Shown: piece by piece, positions 18,089 to 26,107 of the stretch
Position numbering within the stretch: position 1 is the first letter of the stretch
Layout: each line of letters opens with the position of its first letter
Position numbers and translations under genes: made by a program
The notes under the pieces: model-generated
Database searches by the model: none
Seen by the model: the letters and a program-made list of their open reading frames with translations, nothing else
Told to the model about the DNA's origin: nothing
Assembly (NCBI GenBank): GCA_964520865.1
Contig: CAZFOY010000002.1
Location: 60,491 to 124,490 of the forward strand
Length of the DNA stretch: 64,000 bases
Direction of reading: 5' to 3'
Source: CAVQCT01 sp964520865
GTDB lineage: Bacteria; Zixibacteria; MSB-5A5; GN15; FEB-12

Positions 18089-19147
18089 GTGAAAAATACG
18101 ACGGCAATAGTTCTCGGGTTGATTTTGTTTGCGACGGCTGTTCAAGCCCAGGCGGATGCGCCTGCTCGTCCGGTAGAGCGAACGGAGATCGCCGTGCTGC
18201 CGTTTGCGAATTACTCCGGGTCAATCAGAACGGTCCGGACGATCTCACCGATGCTCGACACGGAACTTATAGACCTTGGTTTCAAAATACTCCCGAGTGA
18301 CAGTCTTCGGGGCGTCCTCCGCGAGAATCGGATCAGGACCAACGGAATGATCAACGCAGCCGACGGAGAGAAGATTCGCCAGGCCACGGGGCTTGACTAT
18401 CTACTGGTAGGATCGGTTGACATTTTCGAGGAGGCTTCCGCACCTGAAGTCGGAATCTCTATCCGGATACTGGACCTGAGCAGGATGCGGATTATCTGGA
18501 CGGCGATCATCGGAGCAACCGGTGCGGATCATGTAGGGTTGTTCGGGGTCGGCCGTGTCGACAGCGTCGATTCTGTCGCCCGGCGAGCCATTCGAGAACA
18601 ACTGAAATTACTCTCTCCGGCAATCCTTAAAGCCAACCGCTCGGACGACTCTCAGCGAATTAAGTGCGCGGTCGTACCGTTTGAAGACTACTCCAAGTAT
18701 CCAAGAGCAGGAGAGATCGCAACCAGTTTACTCGCATCGGTGCTCTTCGAGGCTGGATACGACGTGGTCGAGCCGGGCGTCGTTAACGAGATTATGATAA
18801 GAGGGCGCTCTCAATCACGCGGGGGCGTGGACTATACGATCATGGATATGCTGCGCGAGCAGGACTCGGTCAGCTTAGTACTGACCGGAAGCGTCGATCT
18901 GTTCCGGGCGGCGCGAGGGAATTTTGAGCAGTCGAGCCCCGAAGTAGCGTTAGGCATTCGGGTCATTCAGACAAGCTCACACAAAATTGTTGCGGCCTAC
19001 GACAAGGAGAGTACCGGCTCCGACAGCGAGACTCTTTTCGGGCTCGGTGGCTGCCATTCACTTGAGAAACTCACCGCCGGTTTGCTCGGCGAATTGATAC
19101 ATTCATTCACGACACGAGAAGGAAAACGAATTGCTGATAAGAACTAA
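18089..19147 (+). CDS. Periplasmic protein with two tandem CsgG/LpoB-like domains
   Basis: 352 aa from a GTG start, with a signal peptide ending near TAVQAQA and no lipobox. Residues about 30-180 (TEIAVLPFANYSGSIRT, DYLLVGSVDIFEEAS) and about 190-340 (IKCAVVPFEDYSKYPRA, SLVLTGSVDLFRAA) are copies of one domain, homologous to the lipoprotein encoded just upstream. This is an internal duplication, giving three such domains in two genes. Its role is unknown; context suggests periplasmic assembly or secretion of the island's cytochromes. The 3' end overlaps the next gene by 17 bp. Confidence 0.7.
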   Translation: MKNTTAIVLGLILFATAVQAQADAPARPVERTEIAVLPFANYSGSIRTVRTISPMLDTELIDLGFKILPSDSLRGVLRENRIRTNGMINAADGEKIRQATGLDYLLVGSVDIFEEASAPEVGISIRILDLSRMRIIWTAIIGATGADHVGLFGVGRVDSVDSVARRAIREQLKLLSPAILKANRSDDSQRIKCAVVPFEDYSKYPRAGEIATSLLASVLFEAGYDVVEPGVVNEIMIRGRSQSRGGVDYTIMDMLREQDSVSLVLTGSVDLFRAARGNFEQSSPEVALGIRVIQTSSHKIVAAYDKESTGSDSETLFGLGGCHSLEKLTAGLLGELIHSFTTREGKRIADKN

Positions 19148-20825
19148 CATTAACCGAGACGGCAGGGTGAAGAGAGGGTTTGGGTTGCTGATCATGCTGG
19201 TAGTGGCGTCACTCGGCGTCGGCTTGTTCGCGGCACCACGGGCAGCTGCGGCCGATGCTGCCGACACGAGTATTCTGGCGATCGTGAACGAGGATACGAT
19301 CCGCACCTCCGATATGGATCAGGAGATTATGCGCCGTCATGCTAGCATGACCGATTCGACTATGAAGTCATTCGATTTTCGGAAGCTTCTCGGCAAGATG
19401 GTCGATGATCGGCTGATTATTCAGGAAGCGCGGGCGCTTGACATGCAGGACGAGAAGTCGGTGACCAGTGAGCTCGCCGAGGTTCGCCTCGAGGCGGCCA
19501 TGCGGCTATTCATCAAGGAGAGCTTCCACCCGGATCTGACCGTGCCGCACGATGAAGTCATGCGCATTTTCAACAAGAACTACGGACGCGAACAACTTCG
19601 GACAGTCGCGGTTCATTCGAAAGATCAGGCGTTGGCGCTTATCAAGCAGATCAAGAACGGCGCCAGCATGGACAGCATCGCACGAGCGGTTTCGCTCGAT
19701 ACGCGCAAGGAAAAGGGAGGACTTCACAATTTCTCCTATTGGGCCGATATCGTAGAACCTCTGCGGGGAATTGCCGACACACTCAAAATCAACGAGCTGT
19801 CTTCGCCGTTCGTCTTTCACAAAGCTTATGCGTTTCTCAGAGTGGAAAAACGGGCGGAGCCGGATACGGCGGATCTGGCTAAGTACGGCCAGCGGATAGA
19901 GGACATTCTAAAGAACGGAATGCGGGACAAAGCCTGGAAGAAGTTCCTCGACAGCCTCAAAGAGGTGTATCCGTATCAGGCGAACGACAAAGTCCTCGCC
20001 GCCATCAAGGAAGACGGCCCCAAGCTATTCACGAACGCCTTTATGACCGGTTCGGAGGAGTACGCCTACAAGATCGATGATCAGCACATGGTCACTGACG
20101 ACGCCCTTCGCAAAGAGATATCTCACACGGCCATGACGAACGGTGAGCAGCCCTTCGACACGCTGTTCAGTCTTGGCGTGTCGAATCTTACGGCCAAGAT
20201 GGTGCTCGGATACGCTGCGGAGAAAGCGGGGTATCTTGACAATCCCGAAGTAGCCAAGTCTTATCATGAGAGCCTCGACAGTTCTCTGATAGAAGGGTAC
20301 ATCAAGGAAATGGTCGTGAGCAAGATCGCCTTCAACCACAAAGAATTTCAGGATTACTACGATTCTCACCAGGATGACTTCAGGGAGGAACCGCAGGTCC
20401 AGCTGGCACAGATCCAGGTGATGACCAAGGACTCGGCCGATGAGATCTACTCACGCCTTCAGGAAGGGGCCAATTTCGACTATCTGATGAAGACCTATGA
20501 CTCCGACAACGAGATGCTCCGCAAACCGATCGATTGGATCACGCTGACGCAATTCCCGAAATCGATCAAGGACGAAATCGAGAAGATGAAGATCGGTGAG
20601 TACGGCAGACCTTATCAGACAGTCTCAGGCTGGCTGATCTTTCAGATGCGGGGGAAACGTAAAGGGAGATTGAAAACTATTCAGGAAGCTGATATGGCTA
20701 TTCGGCAGATCATGTTTCAGAAGAAATTCAACGATCTGCTCGATGCCAACCTAAACACGCTCAAAGCGCATTCGAAAATTGTCTACGAAGACAAGAATGT
20801 GGATCGGTATTTCGGTAACGACTAA
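19131..20825 (+). CDS. Periplasmic SurA/PrsA-like peptidyl-prolyl isomerase (parvulin family)
   Basis: 564 aa. A signal sequence (GFGLLIMLVVASLGVGLFAA) is followed by a SurA_N-like helical region (IVNEDTIRTSDMDQEI), one parvulin-like domain at about 155-240 (LDTRKEKGGLHNFSYW) and a second near 420-520 (EPQVQLAQIQVMTKDSADEI). The family chaperones outer-membrane and secreted proteins. TTG 19131 follows an ideal AGAAGGA site; GTG 19167 would give a more typical signal peptide. Placed directly before the two giant cytochromes, it probably assists folding of the cytochromes or the barrel. Confidence 0.82.
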   Translation: MLIRTNINRDGRVKRGFGLLIMLVVASLGVGLFAAPRAAAADAADTSILAIVNEDTIRTSDMDQEIMRRHASMTDSTMKSFDFRKLLGKMVDDRLIIQEARALDMQDEKSVTSELAEVRLEAAMRLFIKESFHPDLTVPHDEVMRIFNKNYGREQLRTVAVHSKDQALALIKQIKNGASMDSIARAVSLDTRKEKGGLHNFSYWADIVEPLRGIADTLKINELSSPFVFHKAYAFLRVEKRAEPDTADLAKYGQRIEDILKNGMRDKAWKKFLDSLKEVYPYQANDKVLAAIKEDGPKLFTNAFMTGSEEYAYKIDDQHMVTDDALRKEISHTAMTNGEQPFDTLFSLGVSNLTAKMVLGYAAEKAGYLDNPEVAKSYHESLDSSLIEGYIKEMVVSKIAFNHKEFQDYYDSHQDDFREEPQVQLAQIQVMTKDSADEIYSRLQEGANFDYLMKTYDSDNEMLRKPIDWITLTQFPKSIKDEIEKMKIGEYGRPYQTVSGWLIFQMRGKRKGRLKTIQEADMAIRQIMFQKKFNDLLDANLNTLKAHSKIVYEDKNVDRYFGND

Positions 20826-20844
20826 GTATGTAAGGCATACGGAA

Positions 20845-22997
20845 ATGAGAATACGAACATACGACAACAACTTCGGATTGCTCCGGCGGTTGCGCTTTTT
20901 GATTACGATTGTGCTCGTGCTCGGTCTGAGCGGCCTGGCGCAGGCGCAGATCGAGTCGGGGAAACGGTTCTCCAAAAAGAGCAATTGCCTGGACTGTCAT
21001 AAGATGTCGGATTTCAAAGGGAAGGTACAGCACGAACCGTTCGGCTCCAAAGACTGTCTCTCCTGTCACAAGCCCCACGGCCTTGTAGGCGCCCTCCGAC
21101 TGAAAGAAGACGGGGCCCAACTCTGCTTCCTGTGTCATCAGAAAGCGGACCTTGGCCTCGAGAAGGCATTTGTCCACAAGCCGGCTGCCGAAGGCGACTG
21201 CACGACATGTCATAATCCGCACGCGAGCGATTTCGACATGCTGCTGCCTCAGTCTTCGGAACAGCTTTGCTTCACCTGTCACGACACCACGCAGTTCAAA
21301 AAGAAATACCAGCACGAGCCGCTCGCCGACGGCTGTTTCTCCTGTCACGATGCCCACGGCAGCGACAACGCCCACCTGCTGAAGATGGACGAACAGTCTT
21401 TGTGCAAGTCCTGTCACGATGAGAGCAAGAGCTCGTTCGTGGAGGCGCACTTCANNNNNNNNNNNNNNNNNNNNNNNNNNNNNNNNNNNNNNNNNNNNNN
21501 NNNNNNNNNNNNNNNNNNNNNNNNNNNNNNNNNNNNNNNNNNNNNNNNNNNNNNTTGTGCAAGTCCTGTCACGATGAGAGCAAGAGCTCGTTCGTGGAGG
21601 CGCACTTCAAGTATCCGGTCGGCGACAAGAACTGCACTACCTGTCACGCCGTCCACTCTTCCGAAAGTGAACATCTGCTCACGAATTCCTTCCACGCTCC
21701 GGTCGAAGGGGGAGAGTGCGAGAGCTGTCACAACGCCCCCAACAGCCCCGAACCGTTCGGGCTGGTCGATCAAGCCAACAATCTGTGCTTGAATTGCCAT
21801 GATCTTTCAGACGTCGCGCCCGAAGGAACCCACTTCCCGGTTGCCGACGGCCAGTGTATCGACTGCCACAATCCTCATGGATCGGCGCAGCAGGCGTTGC
21901 TTTCACAACCATCGGTCCAGCTATGTACCAGCTGTCATGACAATATTCTCAAGGAAGTGAAGATGGCGTCTTCGCATCCGCCTGTCACGCAGGACTGCCT
22001 GACCTGCCACGATGCTCACGGCAAGATGGACCAGAACCTGATCAGCAAAGACCTCAACACCCTTTGTTTGAGTTGCCATACTGACCAAAAGAAAGAGATG
22101 TCCGACAGCGACGTTCATCCGCCGTTTGTCGACGGTACCTGTATTGACTGCCACGTACCGCACGGATCTCAGGAACCGAAACTCACCCGGACCAATCGAA
22201 TCGATCTCTGTGGAGAGTGTCATGGCGATGTGGCCGATTGGCGGGCCGAAAAGGCTGTACACCAACCGGTGAAGATCGGAGAGTGCAACAACTGTCACGA
22301 TCCGCACGCCTCGAATAACGCCTCGCTCCTGAAGGTCGCTCGCGACAGTCTGTGCGAGCAGTGTCACGGCGGCATCATGAACGATAAACTGAACACCGTA
22401 GTGCATCCGCCGTTCGGAGAGAAGACCTGCGATGTCTGTCACGCCACACACGCTTCGAAGTATGACGGCATGTTGGTGGACAAACTCAGCGATCTCTGCG
22501 CTTCCTGTCACGACCTTGAGGGAGATTCGACGAAAACTCAGAGTGTTCATGCCCCTGTCGCTCAGGGACAATGCACCGCTTGCCACCAACCGCACTCGGC
22601 GAAAATCGCAAACCTGCTGTTGGACAAGGCGGATCAGCTCTGCTTCACCTGTCATACCGACTTGAAGGCGCGGATAGACAAAGGAAATGTACATGCTCCT
22701 GTCGAGGAGGGAGATTGCCTCGGCTGTCACGCGCCGCACAACAGCCCGCAGGACAAGCTTCTCCTGCAGGCCTCGCCAACACTCTGCCTTGATTGCCATG
22801 ACGGCGATGACAAGGACTTCAAGGCGAAGCATCTTGGTCTGAGCGGCTCGCAGATAGACTGCCGCCAGTGTCACGACCCGCATGTTTCGGAATCGCCCGA
22901 GATGATCAATCAGTTCGGACACGAACCGTTCATTTCGAACAGTTGCGACGCCTGTCACACCGAAACGCCAACGGAAACCGGAGGGAAGAACAAATGA
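20845..22997 (+). CDS. 26-haem c-type cytochrome (paired CxxCH repeats), interrupted by an assembly gap
   Basis: Secreted cytochrome with a signal peptide (FLITIVLVLGLSGLAQAQ). The gene is split by a 100-N gap, but the last 55 bases before it (21400-21454) equal the first 55 after it (21555-21609). Merging them removes 155 bases, restores one frame and gives about 665 aa. I count 26 CxxCH motifs (7 before the gap including the duplicated CKSCH, 19 after), one per 26 residues, mostly in about 50-residue two-haem units (H-x-P ... CxxCH-x-PH-x-S ... LCxxCH). This is the doubled-CXXCH repeat architecture. Probably a periplasmic or outer-membrane electron wire. Its stop overlaps the next start by 4 bp. 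Confidence 0.85.
21400..21454 (+). repeat. 55-bp contig-end repeat, left copy
   Basis: The last 55 bases before the N run, identical to 21555-21609. The length and the exact ends suggest a k=55 de Bruijn graph overlap between two contigs rather than a biological duplication. Confidence 0.9.
21455..21554. other. Scaffold gap of exactly 100 N
   Basis: A round 100-base N run is a placeholder of unknown size. Because the flanks share 55 bases, the true gap is probably negative (contigs overlap). A collapsed extra haem repeat cannot be excluded in this repetitive gene. Confidence 0.97.
21555..21609 (+). repeat. 55-bp contig-end repeat, right copy
   Basis: The first 55 bases after the N run, identical to 21400-21454. 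It encodes the CKSCH haem site and the following ESKSSFVEAHF segment, so that haem must be counted only once. Confidence 0.9.
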
Positions 22998-24205
22998 AAC
23001 CGATCTTACTTTCATTGATGGTTCTGGCAGTTCTTTCGACCGGTAGTAGGGCCTCGGTCGTGAAAGTCGACGAGCCGGCGGTCTGTTACAACTGCCACTC
23101 CGATATTCAGGATCAGCAGAACGAGAAGCACGTGCACACCGCCTTTGCCGGAGGCACGTGCACCGACTGTCACAACCCGCACGCGGCGACGCATATGTCG
23201 CTGCTCAGCAGCGATGTGAAGACGCTCTGCCTGAAGTGCCACGACGATATCAAGGAAACGCTTGGCATGCCCACCGTGCACCAGCCGGTCAAGAACGGCA
23301 AGTGTCTGAGTTGCCATGATCCGCACGCCTCACAGTTTTCCTATCAATTGAAAAAGGAGACGGTATCGCTGTGCGAAGATTGCCACAAAGGCATTGCCGC
23401 CTGGTTCAAGCGGACTGACATTCATAAGCCGGTGGCGAACAAGAAGTGCGAAGCCTGCCATGAGATGCACGGTTCGAACGAGGCATTCCTGCTCAAGAAA
23501 AAAGTCCCGGACAACTGCTTCGGATGTCACAAGCAGGACCAGGCTTTCATTTCCGCGCACAACGGTATGGATATGAGCAAGGCCAACTGCATAACCTGTC
23601 ATGAGCCGCACTCCTCCAATATGAAGCATCTGCTGATGGCCAATCAGCATAAGCCGTTTGAGGCAGGTGCGTGCAAATCGTGCCATAAGTCGGCCGGTAA
23701 CACGATCGAGTTTGCCCTGCAGGCCAAGCCGGAAGAGCTCTGTCTGAAGTGTCACAAGAGTGTCGTTGATACCACCCTGAGCAATATGCACATTCTCGGG
23801 ACGGAGAAATCCTGTCTCAACTGTCACAATCCGCACGCTTCGAACAACGACGTACTCCTGTCAAACAATCAGAAGCTCCTGTGTACGAAGTGCCATTTCC
23901 GTGACAATCCGGACAAGACGGTTGATCAGATGATCACTCACCCGGATCTTGATTGCTCGAATTGCCACTCACCGCACGGATCCAACCGGGAACACATGTT
24001 AAATGAAGCTCCGATGGATCTCTGTATGGAGTGTCATGCCGATGCTCACAAGGGATCTCATCCGGTGGGAGGAGATATCGTCGATCCGCGCACCGGTGAA
24101 CAACTCACCTGTCTGAGCTGTCACAAATTGCACGGGGCTGATTTCCCCAAATATCTGCCGCTGAATCCGAAGATGGACTTATGTATTCAGTGCCATAAGC
24201 GGTAA
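22994..24205 (+). CDS. 16-haem c-type cytochrome (paired CxxCH repeats)
   Basis: 403 aa from ATG 22994, which overlaps the preceding stop (ATGA). The frame is open back to 22868, but that part overlaps the 26-haem gene. A signal peptide (MKPILLSLMVLAVLSTGSRA) is followed by 16 CxxCH motifs, from CYNCH to CIQCH, one per 25 residues, most followed by a PH or MH pair (CHNPHAS, CHDPHAS, CHEMHGS). It has the same two-haem repeat design as its neighbour and is probably its redox partner. No lipobox. Last gene of the island, closed by a strong terminator. Confidence 0.9.
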   Translation: MKPILLSLMVLAVLSTGSRASVVKVDEPAVCYNCHSDIQDQQNEKHVHTAFAGGTCTDCHNPHAATHMSLLSSDVKTLCLKCHDDIKETLGMPTVHQPVKNGKCLSCHDPHASQFSYQLKKETVSLCEDCHKGIAAWFKRTDIHKPVANKKCEACHEMHGSNEAFLLKKKVPDNCFGCHKQDQAFISAHNGMDMSKANCITCHEPHSSNMKHLLMANQHKPFEAGACKSCHKSAGNTIEFALQAKPEELCLKCHKSVVDTTLSNMHILGTEKSCLNCHNPHASNNDVLLSNNQKLLCTKCHFRDNPDKTVDQMITHPDLDCSNCHSPHGSNREHMLNEAPMDLCMECHADAHKGSHPVGGDIVDPRTGEQLTCLSCHKLHGADFPKYLPLNPKMDLCIQCHKR

Positions 24206-24244
24206 GCGGTCGGAATCCGGCATACCTGATTCCCTGCAAAATTG

Positions 24245-24272
24245 AAAAGGCGATCCGGCGGATCGCCTTTTT
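24245..24272 (+). terminator. Intrinsic terminator closing the cytochrome island
   Basis: AAAAGGCGATCC (24245-24256), a 3-base GGC loop, then GGATCGCCTTTT (24260-24271): a 12-bp perfect stem with a T-run. It lies 40 bases after the 16-haem gene stop. Confidence 0.93.
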
Positions 24273-24437
24273 CACTGATCGCAATCCGGTTCCCAACAGG
24301 GAGGAGAAGCAGAGGAGATTAGTGAATAAAATCACAAGCTATGATCAAAATCGCCTAAATGTGTAAATTTAGGCGTACTTAGGGACGGACGGGCAATCTC
24401 ACCGTCAGTTGGTAAGTTACGGCGGAAACGTGAAATA

Positions 24438-24447
24438 TTGTTAACAA
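24438..24447. promoter_or_regulatory. Palindrome upstream of the gdhA promoter
   Basis: TTGTTAACAA is a perfect 10-bp palindrome ending 16 bases before the -35 box. It resembles half of a Rex-type redox operator or another symmetric activator site. The regulator is unknown. Confidence 0.35.
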
Positions 24448-24463
24448 AGACAAAGAAATCCTC

Positions 24464-24492
24464 TTGACAATTTGAAATCGGCAATATATGCT
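24464..24492 (+). promoter_or_regulatory. Sigma-70-type promoter of gdhA
   Basis: Perfect -35 TTGACA (24464-24469), a 17-base spacer and -10 TATGCT (24487-24492). Transcription would start near 24499 and leave a long structured leader. The CCTCTTGACA context is shared with the promoter at 11462. Confidence 0.65.
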
Positions 24493-24516
24493 ACTTTGTG
24501 AATTTTGTAACATAAT

Positions 24517-24603
24517 CGGATTTGGAAGTAGTAGATAACTACCGATATCCGGTATACCGGAAAGAAAGAAGCCGAATTGAGGTCAGATCCGACCCGATTC
24601 GGC
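24517..24603 (+). promoter_or_regulatory. Structured 5' leader of gdhA (candidate cis-regulatory RNA)
   Basis: Hairpin 1: CGGAT (24517-24521) pairs with ATCCG (24547-24551), enclosing GTAGT (24528-24532)/ACTAC (24538-24542). Hairpin 2: GCCGAAT (24571-24577) pairs with ATTCGGC (24597-24603), enclosing GGTC (24581-24584)/GACC (24591-24594). Between them is a 12-bp perfect palindrome CCGGTATACCGG (24549-24560) that could form an alternative hairpin. There is no T-run, so control would act on translation or RNA stability. I do not recognise a known riboswitch. Confidence 0.45.
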
Positions 24604-24665
24604 ATCAACGTTTAGTTAGTATGCCGGGACGGTAGAAAGATCGACCAATTGAAAGGTGAAGTAAG

Positions 24666-25952
24666 ATGAGTAGCGAGGCATTTAATCCGTTTACGATGGC
24701 TCAGGCTCAATTCGATAAAGTAGCCGATTTCCTGGAGCTCGACTCCGGAACGCGGGAATTGCTGAGAAACCCGATGAGGGAATACCATTTCAGCATTCCG
24801 GTGCGCATGGATGACGGAACCGTCAAAGTATTTCGTGGCTTTCGATCCCAGCACAACGATGCACGCGGACCGTCAAAGGGAGGAATCCGGTTCCACCCGC
24901 AGGAAACGATCGACACTGTCAGGGCGCTTTCGATGTGGATGACATGGAAGTGCTCGGTTGTTGACATCCCGCTGGGCGGCGGTAAGGGCGGAGTCATTTG
25001 CGACCCGCACAATCTAAGCATGCGCGAGCAGGAGCTGATTTGCCGCGGTTGGGTCCGTCAGCTGGCGAAGAATGTCGGACCTGTGTCCGATGTCCCGGCT
25101 CCTGACGTCATGACCTCGTCGCAACACATGCTCTGGATGCTCGACGAATACGAGCATATCCACGGCGGCAAGCATCCCGGTTTCATCACCGGCAAGCCGG
25201 TCGGCATGGGCGGCTCTCTCGGTCGGACCGAGGCGACCGGCTTCGGCGTCGTCTACACGATTCGCGAGGCTCTTAAAGAACTCAACATGAAACCGCAGGA
25301 TACCGTAGCATCCGTACAGGGATTCGGCAATGTCGCGCAGTTCGCGATCAAGCTGTATCAACAGATCGGCGGAAAGGTCATCTGTGTCTCGAGTTGGGAT
25401 CAGGAGGATCAGACCTCGTACTCGTTCCGGAGAATGTCCGGAATCGATCCCGACGAACTTCTTTCGATTACCGACCGCTTCGGCGGCATCAATAAGGCCA
25501 AGGCCAAGGACCTCGGTTACGAAGTCCTTCCGGGCGAAGCCTGGCTGGAGCAGGATGTCGATATCCTGATTCCCGCAGCGATCGAAAACCAGATCACCGG
25601 TGACAATGTCAACAAGATAGCCAAGCGCGTCAGGATCATCGCCGAAGGTGCCAACGGTCCGACTACGCCCGAAGCTGATCGAGTCATCGAGCAGCGCGGC
25701 ATTTTCATGATTCCCGACTTCCTCGCGAATGCCGGCGGCGTGACCTGCAGCTATTTCGAACAGGTCCAGAGCAATATGAACTACTTCTGGGAGAAGGACG
25801 AGGTGCTCGGCAAGCTGGATGTGAAGATGACGGCGGCCTTTATCGCCGTCAGCGACCTGGCGCGCAAGCGCAAAATATACATGCGCGACGCAGCCTACGT
25901 GATTGCCGTAAGCAGGGTTGCGCAGGCCTGCCGTGACCGCGGCTGGGTGTAA
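24666..25952 (+). CDS. gdhA: Glutamate dehydrogenase (Glu/Leu/Phe/Val dehydrogenase family)
   Basis: 428-aa hexameric-type enzyme interconverting glutamate and 2-oxoglutarate plus ammonia. The N-terminal substrate domain carries GPSKGGIRFHP (K71) and the catalytic lysine motif PLGGGKGGVICDP (K107), then PAPDVMTS. The C-terminal Rossmann domain shows VQGFGNVAQFA and the conserved IAEGANGPTTPEAD. Cofactor preference cannot be read with confidence. It is a single-gene unit between two terminators with its own promoter and structured leader. It may supply or remove amino groups in the aromatic amino-acid catabolism encoded further right. Confidence 0.95.
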   Translation: MSSEAFNPFTMAQAQFDKVADFLELDSGTRELLRNPMREYHFSIPVRMDDGTVKVFRGFRSQHNDARGPSKGGIRFHPQETIDTVRALSMWMTWKCSVVDIPLGGGKGGVICDPHNLSMREQELICRGWVRQLAKNVGPVSDVPAPDVMTSSQHMLWMLDEYEHIHGGKHPGFITGKPVGMGGSLGRTEATGFGVVYTIREALKELNMKPQDTVASVQGFGNVAQFAIKLYQQIGGKVICVSSWDQEDQTSYSFRRMSGIDPDELLSITDRFGGINKAKAKDLGYEVLPGEAWLEQDVDILIPAAIENQITGDNVNKIAKRVRIIAEGANGPTTPEADRVIEQRGIFMIPDFLANAGGVTCSYFEQVQSNMNYFWEKDEVLGKLDVKMTAAFIAVSDLARKRKIYMRDAAYVIAVSRVAQACRDRGWV

Positions 25953-25991
25953 ATGACCGTGTGCCTCTCACCCGGTGAGAGTTGATGCAAG

Positions 25992-26027
25992 GCTGTGCGG
26001 GCAGATAATTGTCCGCACAGCTTTTTT
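25992..26027 (+). terminator. Intrinsic terminator of gdhA
   Basis: GCTGTGCGG (25992-26000) and CCGCACAGC (26013-26021) form a 9-bp perfect stem followed by six T. Confidence 0.92.
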
Positions 26028-26107
26028 GCGAGTCCGATAACTGTTTCGTTTTGACGGTATACGTCATATCTTGATTTCGAGTGCAGGCACGAAGCGCGGA
26101 GTAATAG

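Larger units (their letters stand above)
24206..24665. other. Intergenic region: terminator, promoter and structured leader of gdhA
   Basis: 460 bases without a protein gene. In order it holds the island terminator (24245-24272), a palindrome TTGTTAACAA (24438-24447), a good sigma-70 promoter (24464-24492), and a leader of about 165 bases with two nested hairpins (24517-24603) before the gdhA ribosome site (GAAAGGTGAAG). Confidence 0.7.

Noticed and set aside
21921..23015. Long minus-strand open frame (364 codons) across the haem cytochrome gene, and a similar one at 13037-13846
   Set aside because: Repeated Cys-x-x-Cys-His codons read backwards rarely give stops, so long antisense frames are expected. 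No ribosome site or known fold.
20960..24200. Regularly spaced repeats that could be taken for a CRISPR array
   Set aside because: The repeats are haem-binding codons in an open frame with divergent DNA sequence; no direct repeats with unique spacers are present.
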